Positions 42,726 to 50,763 of a DNA stretch of 64,000 bases are shown in pieces. Made by a program: the position numbers and the translations under genes. The notes under the pieces are model-generated. The model did not search any database and was not told the origin of the DNA. It saw only the letters and a list, made by a program, of their open reading frames with translations. The stretch lies in assembly GCF_003260205.1 (NCBI RefSeq), contig NZ_QERF01000001.1, positions 434,001 to 498,000 on the forward strand, read 5' to 3'. The stretch's first letter is position 1; every line of letters begins with the position of its first letter. Source of the stretch: Winogradskyella tangerina. GTDB lineage: Bacteria; Bacteroidota; Bacteroidia; Flavobacteriales; Flavobacteriaceae.

Positions 42726-43868
42726 ATGAATTTCGAATCAAAACTTCCTGATGTTGGCACCACAATTTTTACAGTTATGAGTGCTCTGGCCAATGAACAT
42801 AAGGCTTTAAATCTATCTCAGGGATTCCCAAATTATAAAAGCTCCCAACAATTAAATGATCTGGTTACTCAGGCCATGAATAATGGTTACAACCAGTACG
42901 CCCCTATGGCTGGCAATCTAGAACTGAGATTAGCTATCGCAAATAAGTACGAGAATTTATACGATAGTTTTTATCATCCTGAAAAGGAAATTACAATTAC
43001 CGCCGGAGCAACACAGGCCATTTATACAATAATCTCTGCTTTTGTTAAACCTGAAGACGAAGTTATCATTTTTAAACCGGCTTATGATTGCTACGAACCG
43101 GCAATTCAGGTTAATGGTGGTAAAACCATTTCAATTCAGTTATCGGCACCAGATTATAGTGTTAATTGGGAAGAGGTAAGTTCAAAGATCAGTGATAGAA
43201 CTAAAATGATCATAATCAACTCACCTCATAATCCGAGTGGAACTATTTGGTCGAAGAACGATATGCTTCAGCTTCAGCAATTAACAAAAGACACCAATAT
43301 TATTGTGCTTAGCGATGAAGTCTATGAGCATATTATTTTTGATGGCGAACAACATCAGAGTGTTTGCCTTTTTGATGATTTAAAACAACGAAGTTTTATA
43401 ACAGCATCCTTCGGTAAAACCTTTCATAATACAGGCTGGAAAATTGGTTATTGTTGTGCTCCAGATGACTTAATGACCGAATTTAGGAAAGTCCATCAAT
43501 TCAATGTTTTTTCTGTTAACCATCCGGCTCAGAAAGGCATTGCCGATTATATGCAAGATGCGAGCACTTATTTAAGTCTAAATTCATTTTTTGAACAAAA
43601 GCGCGATCTATTTCTGAATTTGATAACAGACTCCCGTTTTAAATTCAAACCATCTCAAGGAACGTACTTTCAGGTATTGGATTATTCTGAAATTACAGAT
43701 GAGCATGATGTTGATTTTGCAAAGCGTCTTACCAAAGACCATAAAATAGCGTCGATTCCTCTTTCTGTTTTTAATGAAAATGGACAAGACGATAAAGTTT
43801 TGCGATTTTGCTTCGCGAAAACTGACGAGACTTTGATAAAGGCAGCTGAGATTCTATGTAAAATTTAA
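42726..43868 (+). CDS. Methionine aminotransferase (YbdL-like)
   Basis: A 380-residue class I/II PLP aminotransferase. The PLP lysine is K231 in SFGKTFHNTG, after NSPHNPSGTIW (about 169-179) and SDEVYEHI (about 196-203). The sequence resembles the YbdL/glutamine transaminase K branch, which makes methionine from 4-methylthio-2-oxobutanoate. The omega-amidase two genes downstream hydrolyses the amide left by glutamine, so the two enzymes fit one pathway. Confidence 0.88.
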   Translation: MNFESKLPDVGTTIFTVMSALANEHKALNLSQGFPNYKSSQQLNDLVTQAMNNGYNQYAPMAGNLELRLAIANKYENLYDSFYHPEKEITITAGATQAIYTIISAFVKPEDEVIIFKPAYDCYEPAIQVNGGKTISIQLSAPDYSVNWEEVSSKISDRTKMIIINSPHNPSGTIWSKNDMLQLQQLTKDTNIIVLSDEVYEHIIFDGEQHQSVCLFDDLKQRSFITASFGKTFHNTGWKIGYCCAPDDLMTEFRKVHQFNVFSVNHPAQKGIADYMQDASTYLSLNSFFEQKRDLFLNLITDSRFKFKPSQGTYFQVLDYSEITDEHDVDFAKRLTKDHKIASIPLSVFNENGQDDKVLRFCFAKTDETLIKAAEILCKI

Positions 43869-43912
43869 GTTACTTTTTGTACTTTTCTGTGTCTCAAGAT
43901 TGAATTAATACA

Positions 43913-44419
43913 ATGATTATGAAATTTTATATTACAATCTTATTGGTTATGAGTTCTTTAATGTCTTTCTCACAAAAAGTTGAAAGTGAAGGAAAGACCT
44001 ATGAAGTCAAAAACGAACGTATATTTTTAGATGATAAGGATATCACCGACACTTTAACGACTGAAAAACGTTCTGCTATCCTTAAAGAAGCAGCTAGCAT
44101 TTCTGACAGACTTAAAGCTGAAGAAAAAGTCAGAAAAGACAAAGAAAAGGCTGAAAGAAAAAAGGAAAAAGCGACCAAAAAGCTCGAAAAAGATGTAAAA
44201 AAAGCCGAAAAAGACCACAAAAGAGCAGAAAAAGCTCTAAAAAAGGAAAAAAAGCTAAAAGCCAATTATAAGAAAAGTCAAGACCAATTAGCCAAGGCTC
44301 AGAAGAAATATGATAAACTTAAACGAAAAGGTAAATTATCTCCTGTGGAAGAAACTAAATGGCTTGAAAAAATCGAAAAACTCACTAAAAAAGTAGAGAA
44401 AGCAAAACGCAAACTATAA
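43913..44419 (+). CDS. Lysine-rich coiled-coil exported protein
   Basis: A 168-residue protein with a signal peptide (about 1-21, ending MSFSQ). A short beta-type domain (KVESEGKTYEVKNERIFLDD, about 22-41) is followed by a very basic helical region (about 60-165) dominated by KKAEKDHKRAEK-type repeats of K, E and A. ATG at 43919 is an alternative start two codons in. The region looks like a single long coiled coil. It lies between the aminotransferase and the omega-amidase, four bases before the latter, so it is probably in their operon. Confidence 0.65.
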   Translation: MIMKFYITILLVMSSLMSFSQKVESEGKTYEVKNERIFLDDKDITDTLTTEKRSAILKEAASISDRLKAEEKVRKDKEKAERKKEKATKKLEKDVKKAEKDHKRAEKALKKEKKLKANYKKSQDQLAKAQKKYDKLKRKGKLSPVEETKWLEKIEKLTKKVEKAKRKL

Positions 44420-44422
44420 ACA

Positions 44423-45202
44423 ATGAGCAATTCCCTAGCCGTTGCTATATTACAGTTAGATCTCGTTTGGGAAGATCCCGAGGCCAACAGGCAAAAAATT
44501 GAAAGTATGATAACAGGCATCACAGAAGTCGATGTTATCATTTTGCCAGAAATGTTTACCTCCGGATTTACCATGAATGCCTCTGCTGTTGCAGAAACCA
44601 TGGACGGTATTACCATAACATGGCTAAAACAACTAGCTTCTGAAAAGCAAGTAGCCATCACCGGAAGTCTAGTTATTTCTGAAAATGGGAATTATTACAA
44701 CCGTTTGGTTTTTGTTGAGCCAAACGGAAACTTAACGCACTACGATAAACGCCATACCTTCACACTTGCAGGCGAACACAAAGTTTACACAGCAGGAACT
44801 GATCAAGTTATTATTAACTATAAAGATTGGAAGATTTGCACGCTCATCTGTTACGATCTGCGCTTTCCGGTTTGGGCCAGAAATACATCAGACTATGACC
44901 TGTTACTATACGTGGCCAATTGGCCGAAGGTTAGAGTAAGTGCGTGGGATGCTTTACTTCAGGCGCGGGCAATAGAAAATATGAGCTACTGCATTGGTGT
45001 AAACCGTGTTGGCTTAGATGGCAACAATTATGAATACACAGGGCATTCTGCCGCTTATGATGTTTTAGGGTATAGAATTGACACCATTCCTCATGAAAAA
45101 GAAGCAGTGGAAGTGATTACGCTACAAAAGGAACACATCACTAAATACAGAGAAAAACTAGGTTTTTTAAAAGATCGGGATAACTTTAATCTAGAAGTGT
45201 AA
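44423..45202 (+). CDS. Omega-amidase (nitrilase family, YafV-like)
   Basis: A 259-residue cytoplasmic carbon-nitrogen hydrolase. The full catalytic triad is visible: E43 (ILPEMFTSGF), K109 (YDKRHTF) and C143 (LICYDLRFP). YafV-type omega-amidases act on alpha-ketoglutaramate, the by-product of glutamine transaminases. That explains its position four bases after the coiled-coil gene and near the methionine aminotransferase. It overlaps the Ig-like lipoprotein gene by 17 bases tail to tail. Confidence 0.88.
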   Translation: MSNSLAVAILQLDLVWEDPEANRQKIESMITGITEVDVIILPEMFTSGFTMNASAVAETMDGITITWLKQLASEKQVAITGSLVISENGNYYNRLVFVEPNGNLTHYDKRHTFTLAGEHKVYTAGTDQVIINYKDWKICTLICYDLRFPVWARNTSDYDLLLYVANWPKVRVSAWDALLQARAIENMSYCIGVNRVGLDGNNYEYTGHSAAYDVLGYRIDTIPHEKEAVEVITLQKEHITKYREKLGFLKDRDNFNLEV

Positions 45203-46796
45203 ACTGAATAATGTTATCGAAATTCGCCCTTACCTCATCAATTTTTGGTGCATAAGAGACCCGTTCAGGCTGAATGCCTAGCAGGAAATTACCAGTATCG
45301 AACTTGCCATTTCCATTAGTATCGTAAATCACTCGAAGATTATAGGTTTTAGGTAAGAGATCAAAAAAGTCAACAACAGGAGATTCTGTGGTATATTTTT
45401 CATACAAAACATCACCATCATCATCTACTAATTGCACAATGAGTGGGAATTTAGGATTTACTAAATTCACTCTTATATTACCGTATTCTGATTTGGCTTT
45501 AGTTCGGAAATTATAATCTAAAGTATCCTTATTTATACCATCATAAAAGTCTGTGAATGTACCAGGAAGCATCCTCAATTGATACCGCTGCCCTTCCATT
45601 TTTTCAACCGGAAATTTATAACGGTTATAGATCGAATCATACTCAACCTTATAAGGTACAACCACTGAATCTCGATCGATCAGTTTAATTTTTGAAGTAT
45701 CGATCTTGGTAAAAGGAATATTGCCTTCAATTGTAAAATCATCTTCAAAATTCAAAGTTGCCGAAGACACTGTTTTTAACACTAATGAATCAGGATCAAA
45801 CGATCTAAAGCGATGTTTGAAGGTGTCGACAGATTTTTCATTCGAAACGATAAATTGTGTTGAGTCTAATTCAAACTTCGGCTTATACCAATAATACAAT
45901 GTATCTGTTTTTGGGTCTTTCACAATTCTTGTTTGAAATCCTTCAGGAGTCTCACCTAAGACTTTAATTCGCATAGTTTCGTAATCCCCTTCATAACCAA
46001 AAGCAATTTTAAATTCACCTTCCTGTTTTGGTTTGATCGCTTTAAAATTGACCTTTTCTTTAAATAAGTTCAATCTGAAACTAGAGTCTGTAGGAACCGT
46101 GATATACCCTTCCTTGAATGCTATTTTTTCATCTTTTTGATTGAACAGAAAATTTCCATTTTTATCCTTTAAGGCAATAAGTTTGTATGTTCCTGCCTTA
46201 ATATTATCAATACTGAAATTGGTTACACTATCTAGAGTATTCGTAATATATCTCGGCTTTTCCTTAAAGACAATTGAATCTGTGTAGGTTGAATCTACTT
46301 CGTAAAGCATTACCGAAATAAAAGTATCTGGCTTTTTTAATAAGGCATCTTCAACATAGCCTTTTACCGAAAGTGAATCGATGGCATCGCCCGTAGAAAA
46401 AACATAGCGGTAATAAGGGTAAGGATTCCCCTCGTTATTGTCAACAATACTTTCACCAAAATTGAATGCGTAAGTCGTATTAGCTTTAAGAGTATCAGTA
46501 ATTTTAATGGTGATGTATTTACTGGCACCACTTGCAGGAGTAATAATAGGATCATTATCCATTGGTGGTGAGATAATGAGTTGTTGTCTTAAATCCTTAA
46601 TGGTGACATACTCATTGAAATAAATTCTAATCTCTTCAGATTTAAAATTCGTTGAGAAATTCTCTGGACGCTCTTCAATAATAACAGGTGGTTCTTCATC
46701 TTTTTCACCACCGCTTGGTGTACCGCGATTGGCACAACTCGCCAATATTAAAGACAGAAAAATAACTTTTATAAATCTCGTTAAGACTCTTGACAT
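45186..46796 (-). CDS. Ig-like (Big_5/SbsA-type) domain lipoprotein
   Basis: A 536-residue lipoprotein (signal ending ILASC, cysteine about 21). An N-terminal Ig-like domain (about 34-130) is of the Big_5 kind: PPVIIEERPENFSTNF, FNEYVTIKDL, ANTTYAFNFGESIVDNNEG. Several beta-sandwich stretches follow, including FSIDNIKAGTYKLIALKDKNG (in outline, residues about 190-215), which recalls carboxypeptidase-regulatory-like domains. This is a Bacteroidota surface-lipoprotein type of unknown role. It is probably cotranscribed from the comF side, 54 bases upstream. Confidence 0.8.
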   Translation of the reverse strand: MSRVLTRFIKVIFLSLILASCANRGTPSGGEKDEEPPVIIEERPENFSTNFKSEEIRIYFNEYVTIKDLRQQLIISPPMDNDPIITPASGASKYITIKITDTLKANTTYAFNFGESIVDNNEGNPYPYYRYVFSTGDAIDSLSVKGYVEDALLKKPDTFISVMLYEVDSTYTDSIVFKEKPRYITNTLDSVTNFSIDNIKAGTYKLIALKDKNGNFLFNQKDEKIAFKEGYITVPTDSSFRLNLFKEKVNFKAIKPKQEGEFKIAFGYEGDYETMRIKVLGETPEGFQTRIVKDPKTDTLYYWYKPKFELDSTQFIVSNEKSVDTFKHRFRSFDPDSLVLKTVSSATLNFEDDFTIEGNIPFTKIDTSKIKLIDRDSVVVPYKVEYDSIYNRYKFPVEKMEGQRYQLRMLPGTFTDFYDGINKDTLDYNFRTKAKSEYGNIRVNLVNPKFPLIVQLVDDDGDVLYEKYTTESPVVDFFDLLPKTYNLRVIYDTNGNGKFDTGNFLLGIQPERVSYAPKIDEVRANFDNIIQFTLLD

Positions 46797-46850
46797 TTAC
46801 TCAATTCAATTTTGCACAAAGAAACAATATTAAGTTCACAAACGAAAAAA

Positions 46851-47531
46851 TCAATCGGCAATTGCCATAGTAGCAAGACTTAACTTAACATTATCAATTT
46901 TTAACAATTCTGTAGCACAAGCTTCAACAGTAGCGCCGGTAGTTATAATATCGTCAACTAATAGAATGTGCTTTCCTTTTAAAGTGGCATTTTCAGAAAG
47001 GGCAAACACAGATCCATCATTTTGCCAGCGCGATGACCTCCCTTTAAATACTTTCGTTTTTGTTGGTTTGGTTTTTATTAGTGCGTCTTCATTGAATTCA
47101 GCATTAAGTGATTTTGCGATTTCTTTCCCAAACTTCGTTACCTGATTATAACCGCGTTTTCTTAGCTTGATTTTATATAAAGGTACTGGGATGACCACAT
47201 CAATGTTTTGATAAGATGGAATGGATTTCAATTCAGACGCCATCCACTTGCCTAAAAATCCACTGATCTGTTCATGACCTCTATACTTCAAATTATGCAA
47301 TAACTGCTGAACAATACCTTTCTTAGAAAAATGTAAAAGCGCGGTGGCATTTTCAAGTTTTACGCGCCCATAAAGGGTTTTCTCAACGGCATTAGATTCT
47401 TCAAAATGAAAGTTGGTAACTGGTAAATGATGTCTACAGGTTAAACAAACCACTAACTCATTATCCGTCAAAACATTATTGCAAGCTTCACAGACTTTTG
47501 GGAAGAATAAGTTCAACAAATTTTTTACCAC
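46851..47531 (-). CDS. ComF family protein
   Basis: A 226-residue phosphoribosyltransferase-like protein starting at GTG (47531). A four-cysteine zinc finger lies at the N-terminus (C14, C17, C29, C32), and the PRPP motif HILLVDDIITTGAT lies near residues 186-199. ComF proteins act in DNA uptake or processing in competent bacteria, although many Bacteroidota carry one without known competence. It is divergent from the coiled-coil gene at 47595. Confidence 0.92.
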   Translation of the reverse strand: MVKNLLNLFFPKVCEACNNVLTDNELVVCLTCRHHLPVTNFHFEESNAVEKTLYGRVKLENATALLHFSKKGIVQQLLHNLKYRGHEQISGFLGKWMASELKSIPSYQNIDVVIPVPLYKIKLRKRGYNQVTKFGKEIAKSLNAEFNEDALIKTKPTKTKVFKGRSSRWQNDGSVFALSENATLKGKHILLVDDIITTGATVEACATELLKIDNVKLSLATMAIAD

Positions 47532-47594
47532 TTAATCGAATAAAATAAAAATGCAGTCTAATATACTCTAATTTCGCCTCAACCTAAGAAATTA

Positions 47595-48482
47595 ATGATG
47601 ATAGTTAACCCTCAATTATTTAACTACAGATTAATTATAAGTTCTTTATTGGTCGTTTTAACAGCCTTAGGAATCTATAGTTTCACGAACTATAAATCCA
47701 TTAAATCCTACGAAGAATTCTTAAAGCAAGAGAAGCTTTTAATTGAAAAAGAGCTCTCAGAAATGTTAGTCAGTTATGACGAACTGAGCCAAGATTATGA
47801 TCTGATGTCTTCCCAGCTCCAAGAAGCAAAACTAGAGACTAAAACAGCTTTAGATTCTCTAAGATTATTAAAAAGTGACTTATCAATAATCACTAAATTC
47901 AAAGATCAACTTTTAGTTTTGAAGACTAAAAGCAAGGTGCTATTGGCAACCGTAGATTCTCTTAACACTGCAAATCAGAAGCTTCAAAAAGAGAAGCGTT
48001 ACGCCATGAATACTATTGAAAAGAATAATCTTACCATCAATGCTTTAGAGGTAACCAGAGATTCTCTTAATAAAACTATTGACAAAGCAGCCATCATGAA
48101 GGCTAATAGTGTCAATGTAAGTACTTTCAAAATAAATAATTCAAAAAAGAAAGAGACGCTTAGAGCACGACGTGTTAATGCGATGGACGTCTGCATCAAT
48201 CTTACTGAAAATCCACTGACAGAAAAGGGTAAAAAGGAGATTTACATTCAAATTGTAAGTCCAGATAATAATATTATAGCTGATAAAGGCGAGGTTTTCT
48301 TTAATAATACCTCATTAATTTACAGTAAAAAGGAGATTGTAAATTTCGACAATAAACGCTTAAATATTTGTACTACTGTTGCTACATACCAAGAAGATAG
48401 GCCTCTTAAAAAAGGCACCTATTTTATAAATGTCTTCCATGAAGATAGGAAACTCGGAAGTACAACTATTCAATTAAAGTAA
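47595..48482 (+). CDS. Membrane-anchored coiled-coil protein
   Basis: A 295-residue protein with one N-terminal membrane helix (about 13-31), a coiled coil (about 38-165, heptads of L, E and K) and a C-terminal beta domain (about 185-295). That domain has IYIQIVSPDNNIIADKGEVFF-type strands and KKGTYFINVFHEDRKLG, quoted in outline. The plan resembles periplasmic scaffold proteins of gliding and envelope systems, but I assign no function. A terminator overlapping the glyS promoter follows it. Confidence 0.62.
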   Translation: MMIVNPQLFNYRLIISSLLVVLTALGIYSFTNYKSIKSYEEFLKQEKLLIEKELSEMLVSYDELSQDYDLMSSQLQEAKLETKTALDSLRLLKSDLSIITKFKDQLLVLKTKSKVLLATVDSLNTANQKLQKEKRYAMNTIEKNNLTINALEVTRDSLNKTIDKAAIMKANSVNVSTFKINNSKKKETLRARRVNAMDVCINLTENPLTEKGKKEIYIQIVSPDNNIIADKGEVFFNNTSLIYSKKEIVNFDNKRLNICTTVATYQEDRPLKKGTYFINVFHEDRKLGSTTIQLK

Positions 48483-48503
48483 ATTGATACTATAAAATCT
48501 ACG

Positions 48504-48532
48504 AAACCGCTTGTTAATTTGAGCGGTTTTTT
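48504..48532 (+). terminator. Intrinsic terminator overlapping the glyS promoter
   Basis: AAACCGCT/AGCGGTTT with a 10-base loop and T run ends the coiled-coil gene. The glyS -33 TTG (48511-48513) starts at the last base of the 5' stem arm and runs into the loop. Confidence 0.85.
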
Positions 48533-48539
48533 ATTTTTG
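48511..48539 (+). promoter_or_regulatory. Promoter of glyS
   Basis: TTG (48511-48513), 18 bases, then TATTTTTG (48532-48539), a perfect -7 box, ending four bases before the ATG at 48544. Confidence 0.65.
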
Positions 48540-48543
48540 CAGC

Positions 48544-50088
48544 ATGGCAAACGAAGATAAATTCAAAAAAGTAATCTCTCATGCAAAGGAGTATGGTTAC
48601 GTATTTCAGAGTAGTGAGATCTATGACGGATTAAGTGCCGTCTATGATTATGCACAAAATGGAGCAGAGTTAAAGAAAAATATACGAGACTATTGGTGGA
48701 AAGCCATGGTACAAATGCATGATAATATTGTTGGTATTGATGCCGCCATATTTATGCACCCAACCACATGGAAAGCTTCAGGACACGTTGATGCATTTAA
48801 CGATCCACTGATCGATAATAAGGATTCTAAAAAGCGTTACCGTGCCGATGTTTTAATTGAAGAGTACTGCGCGAAGATAGAAGCCAAGATTAATAAAGAA
48901 ATTAAGAAAGCTGAGAAACGCTTTGGCGATGCCTTTAACCGTGAAGAATTCGTTTCTACAAACGGTCGTGTTTTAGGCTATCAGGAAAAAATAGACACCA
49001 TCCTTAAGCGCCTTGGTAAATCTCTGGAAAATGAAGATTTGGCCGATGTTAAAGCTTTGATCGAAGAATTAGAGATCGCCGACCCATTATCTGGAAGTCG
49101 CAACTGGACAGACGTTAAGCAATTCAATTTAATGTTTGGTACCAAGCTAGGTGCATCTGCAGATACGGCCATGGAATTGTATTTAAGACCTGAAACTGCA
49201 CAAGGTATTTTCGTGAATTTCTTAAATGTTCAAAAGACTGGACGCATGAAAATTCCTTTCGGAATCGCTCAAACCGGAAAAGCCTTCAGAAATGAAATTG
49301 TTGCCAGACAATTCATATTTAGAATGCGTGAGTTTGAACAAATGGAAATGCAGTTTTTCATTAAGCCAGGAACACAAAAAGAGTGGTTCGACTATTGGAA
49401 AGACACTCGTTTGAAGTGGCACAAATCCTTAGGAATGGGTGATGACAATTACCGTTTCCACGATCATGAAAAATTAGCACATTATGCCGATGCAGCAACC
49501 GATATAGAGTTTAATTTCCCATTCGGATTTAAAGAATTAGAAGGTATACACTCACGTACAGATTTTGATCTAAGTCAGCATGAAGAATATTCAGGTAAAA
49601 AGTTACAGTACTTCGATCATGAAGACAATGCAAGCTATACACCATACGTACTTGAAACCTCCATCGGTTTAGATCGTATGTTCCTAGCTGTATTTTCAAA
49701 TTCTTTAGTTGAAGAAACTTTAGAAGATGGCTCTAAACGCGATGTTTTAAAATTACCTGCGGTATTGGCGCCAACAAAAGCGGCTATTCTGCCATTAGTA
49801 AGAAAAGACGAAGCATTGACTAAAATGGCGAAAGATATTGTAGAAGATCTTAAGTGGGACTTCAATGTCGTATACGACGAAAAGGATGCCGTTGGAAGAC
49901 GTTACCGAAGACAAGATGCCGTAGGAACGCCATTTTGTATCACCGTAGATGGTGAAAGCTTAGAAGACCATACCGTAACTATTCGCTATAGAGACACCAT
50001 GGAACAAAAACGTGTTAAGATCGACGAATTAAGAGATCTTATAAAAGCCGAAGTGGATGTAAAACACTGGCTGATGAAGATGCAATAA
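48544..50088 (+). CDS. glyS: Glycine--tRNA ligase (dimeric type)
   Basis: A 514-residue class II synthetase of the alpha2 (bacterial/eukaryal) kind that charges glycine tRNA. The motif 2 region is RPETAQGIFVNF (about 217-228), and FRNEIVARQFIFRMREFEQME follows (in outline, about 249-269). GLDRMFLAVF (about 376-385) is motif 3. The anticodon-binding domain forms the C-terminus. It is transcribed alone and its promoter predicts a leaderless mRNA. Confidence 0.97.
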   Translation: MANEDKFKKVISHAKEYGYVFQSSEIYDGLSAVYDYAQNGAELKKNIRDYWWKAMVQMHDNIVGIDAAIFMHPTTWKASGHVDAFNDPLIDNKDSKKRYRADVLIEEYCAKIEAKINKEIKKAEKRFGDAFNREEFVSTNGRVLGYQEKIDTILKRLGKSLENEDLADVKALIEELEIADPLSGSRNWTDVKQFNLMFGTKLGASADTAMELYLRPETAQGIFVNFLNVQKTGRMKIPFGIAQTGKAFRNEIVARQFIFRMREFEQMEMQFFIKPGTQKEWFDYWKDTRLKWHKSLGMGDDNYRFHDHEKLAHYADAATDIEFNFPFGFKELEGIHSRTDFDLSQHEEYSGKKLQYFDHEDNASYTPYVLETSIGLDRMFLAVFSNSLVEETLEDGSKRDVLKLPAVLAPTKAAILPLVRKDEALTKMAKDIVEDLKWDFNVVYDEKDAVGRRYRRQDAVGTPFCITVDGESLEDHTVTIRYRDTMEQKRVKIDELRDLIKAEVDVKHWLMKMQ

Positions 50089-50094
50089 TAAAAA

Positions 50095-50121
50095 AACCAA
50101 GGTCGCAGCCTTGGTTTTTTT
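50095..50121. terminator. Bidirectional terminator between glyS and the OMP gene
   Basis: AACCAAGG/CCTTGGTT with loop TCGCAG, an A run on its left and T run on its right, so it can end both convergent transcripts. Confidence 0.88.
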
Positions 50122-50139
50122 ATGATCTATTTTGAAAGT

Positions 50140-50694
50140 TTAAAATCGATAACCAACCGATATGCCGATTTTTGCTACAAATTCAAAATCTTCGTCTTCA
50201 GTATCAAAAAGGTTTCTACCAATTCCAAAGTTAATTTCACCAACAAATCCACTATTTGTCATCCATTTTCCACCCAGTCCGACACCTAAGGCAAAATTAG
50301 TTTTAGATTCTGTGGTTCTAACAAAAATATCTCCAGGATCATTGACATTGATAGACTGAAACTCATTGTACGAATTCAGCATTCCGAAACCTTCAAGAAA
50401 GAATCCAGCCGCATATTTCTTACCAAAATACAATCGATAATATGGTGAAATATAGTAGTTGATATCATCTTTAATATCTTCATCAAAAGGGATAAATGCA
50501 TTAACACCAACACCCGACTCTTCATTAATTAAATACTCATAAGTAAAATCAAAAGAGCCAATAACCAGATAAAGGGCATTCAGTTTTATTTCATTCGACC
50601 TAATGGACAAATCATTATCCGAAGCTGGTTCCTCTTGAGAAAAGGCGGTCATTGTCATGGCAATAGCCAATATGAAGGGCAATATCTTTTTCAT
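50140..50694 (-). CDS. Outer-membrane beta-barrel protein
   Basis: A 184-residue protein with a signal peptide (about 1-19, ending AFSQ). Amphipathic strands alternate through the rest (LNALYLVIGSFDFTYEYL, YYISPYYRLYFG, FALGVGLGGKW), and the last residue is F (VGYRF), the usual barrel end signal for BAM. It looks like an eight-stranded OmpW/DUF3575-type barrel. The function is unknown. It is on the same strand as the 1142-residue barrel gene, 69 bases upstream. Confidence 0.75.
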   Translation of the reverse strand: MKKILPFILAIAMTMTAFSQEEPASDNDLSIRSNEIKLNALYLVIGSFDFTYEYLINEESGVGVNAFIPFDEDIKDDINYYISPYYRLYFGKKYAAGFFLEGFGMLNSYNEFQSINVNDPGDIFVRTTESKTNFALGVGLGGKWMTNSGFVGEINFGIGRNLFDTEDEDFEFVAKIGISVGYRF

Positions 50695-50763
50695 ACTTAA
50701 ATTTTAAAGGTTTTAAATTAAGATGTCAAAAGTAATAAATGGTTGCGTAAGAATTGTCTTAAA

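Noticed and set aside
44100..44410. A-rich, Lys/Glu-coding stretch as foreign DNA or a frameshifted gene
   Set aside because: It is a continuous coiled-coil frame with a signal peptide and fits the local operon; low complexity explains the base bias.
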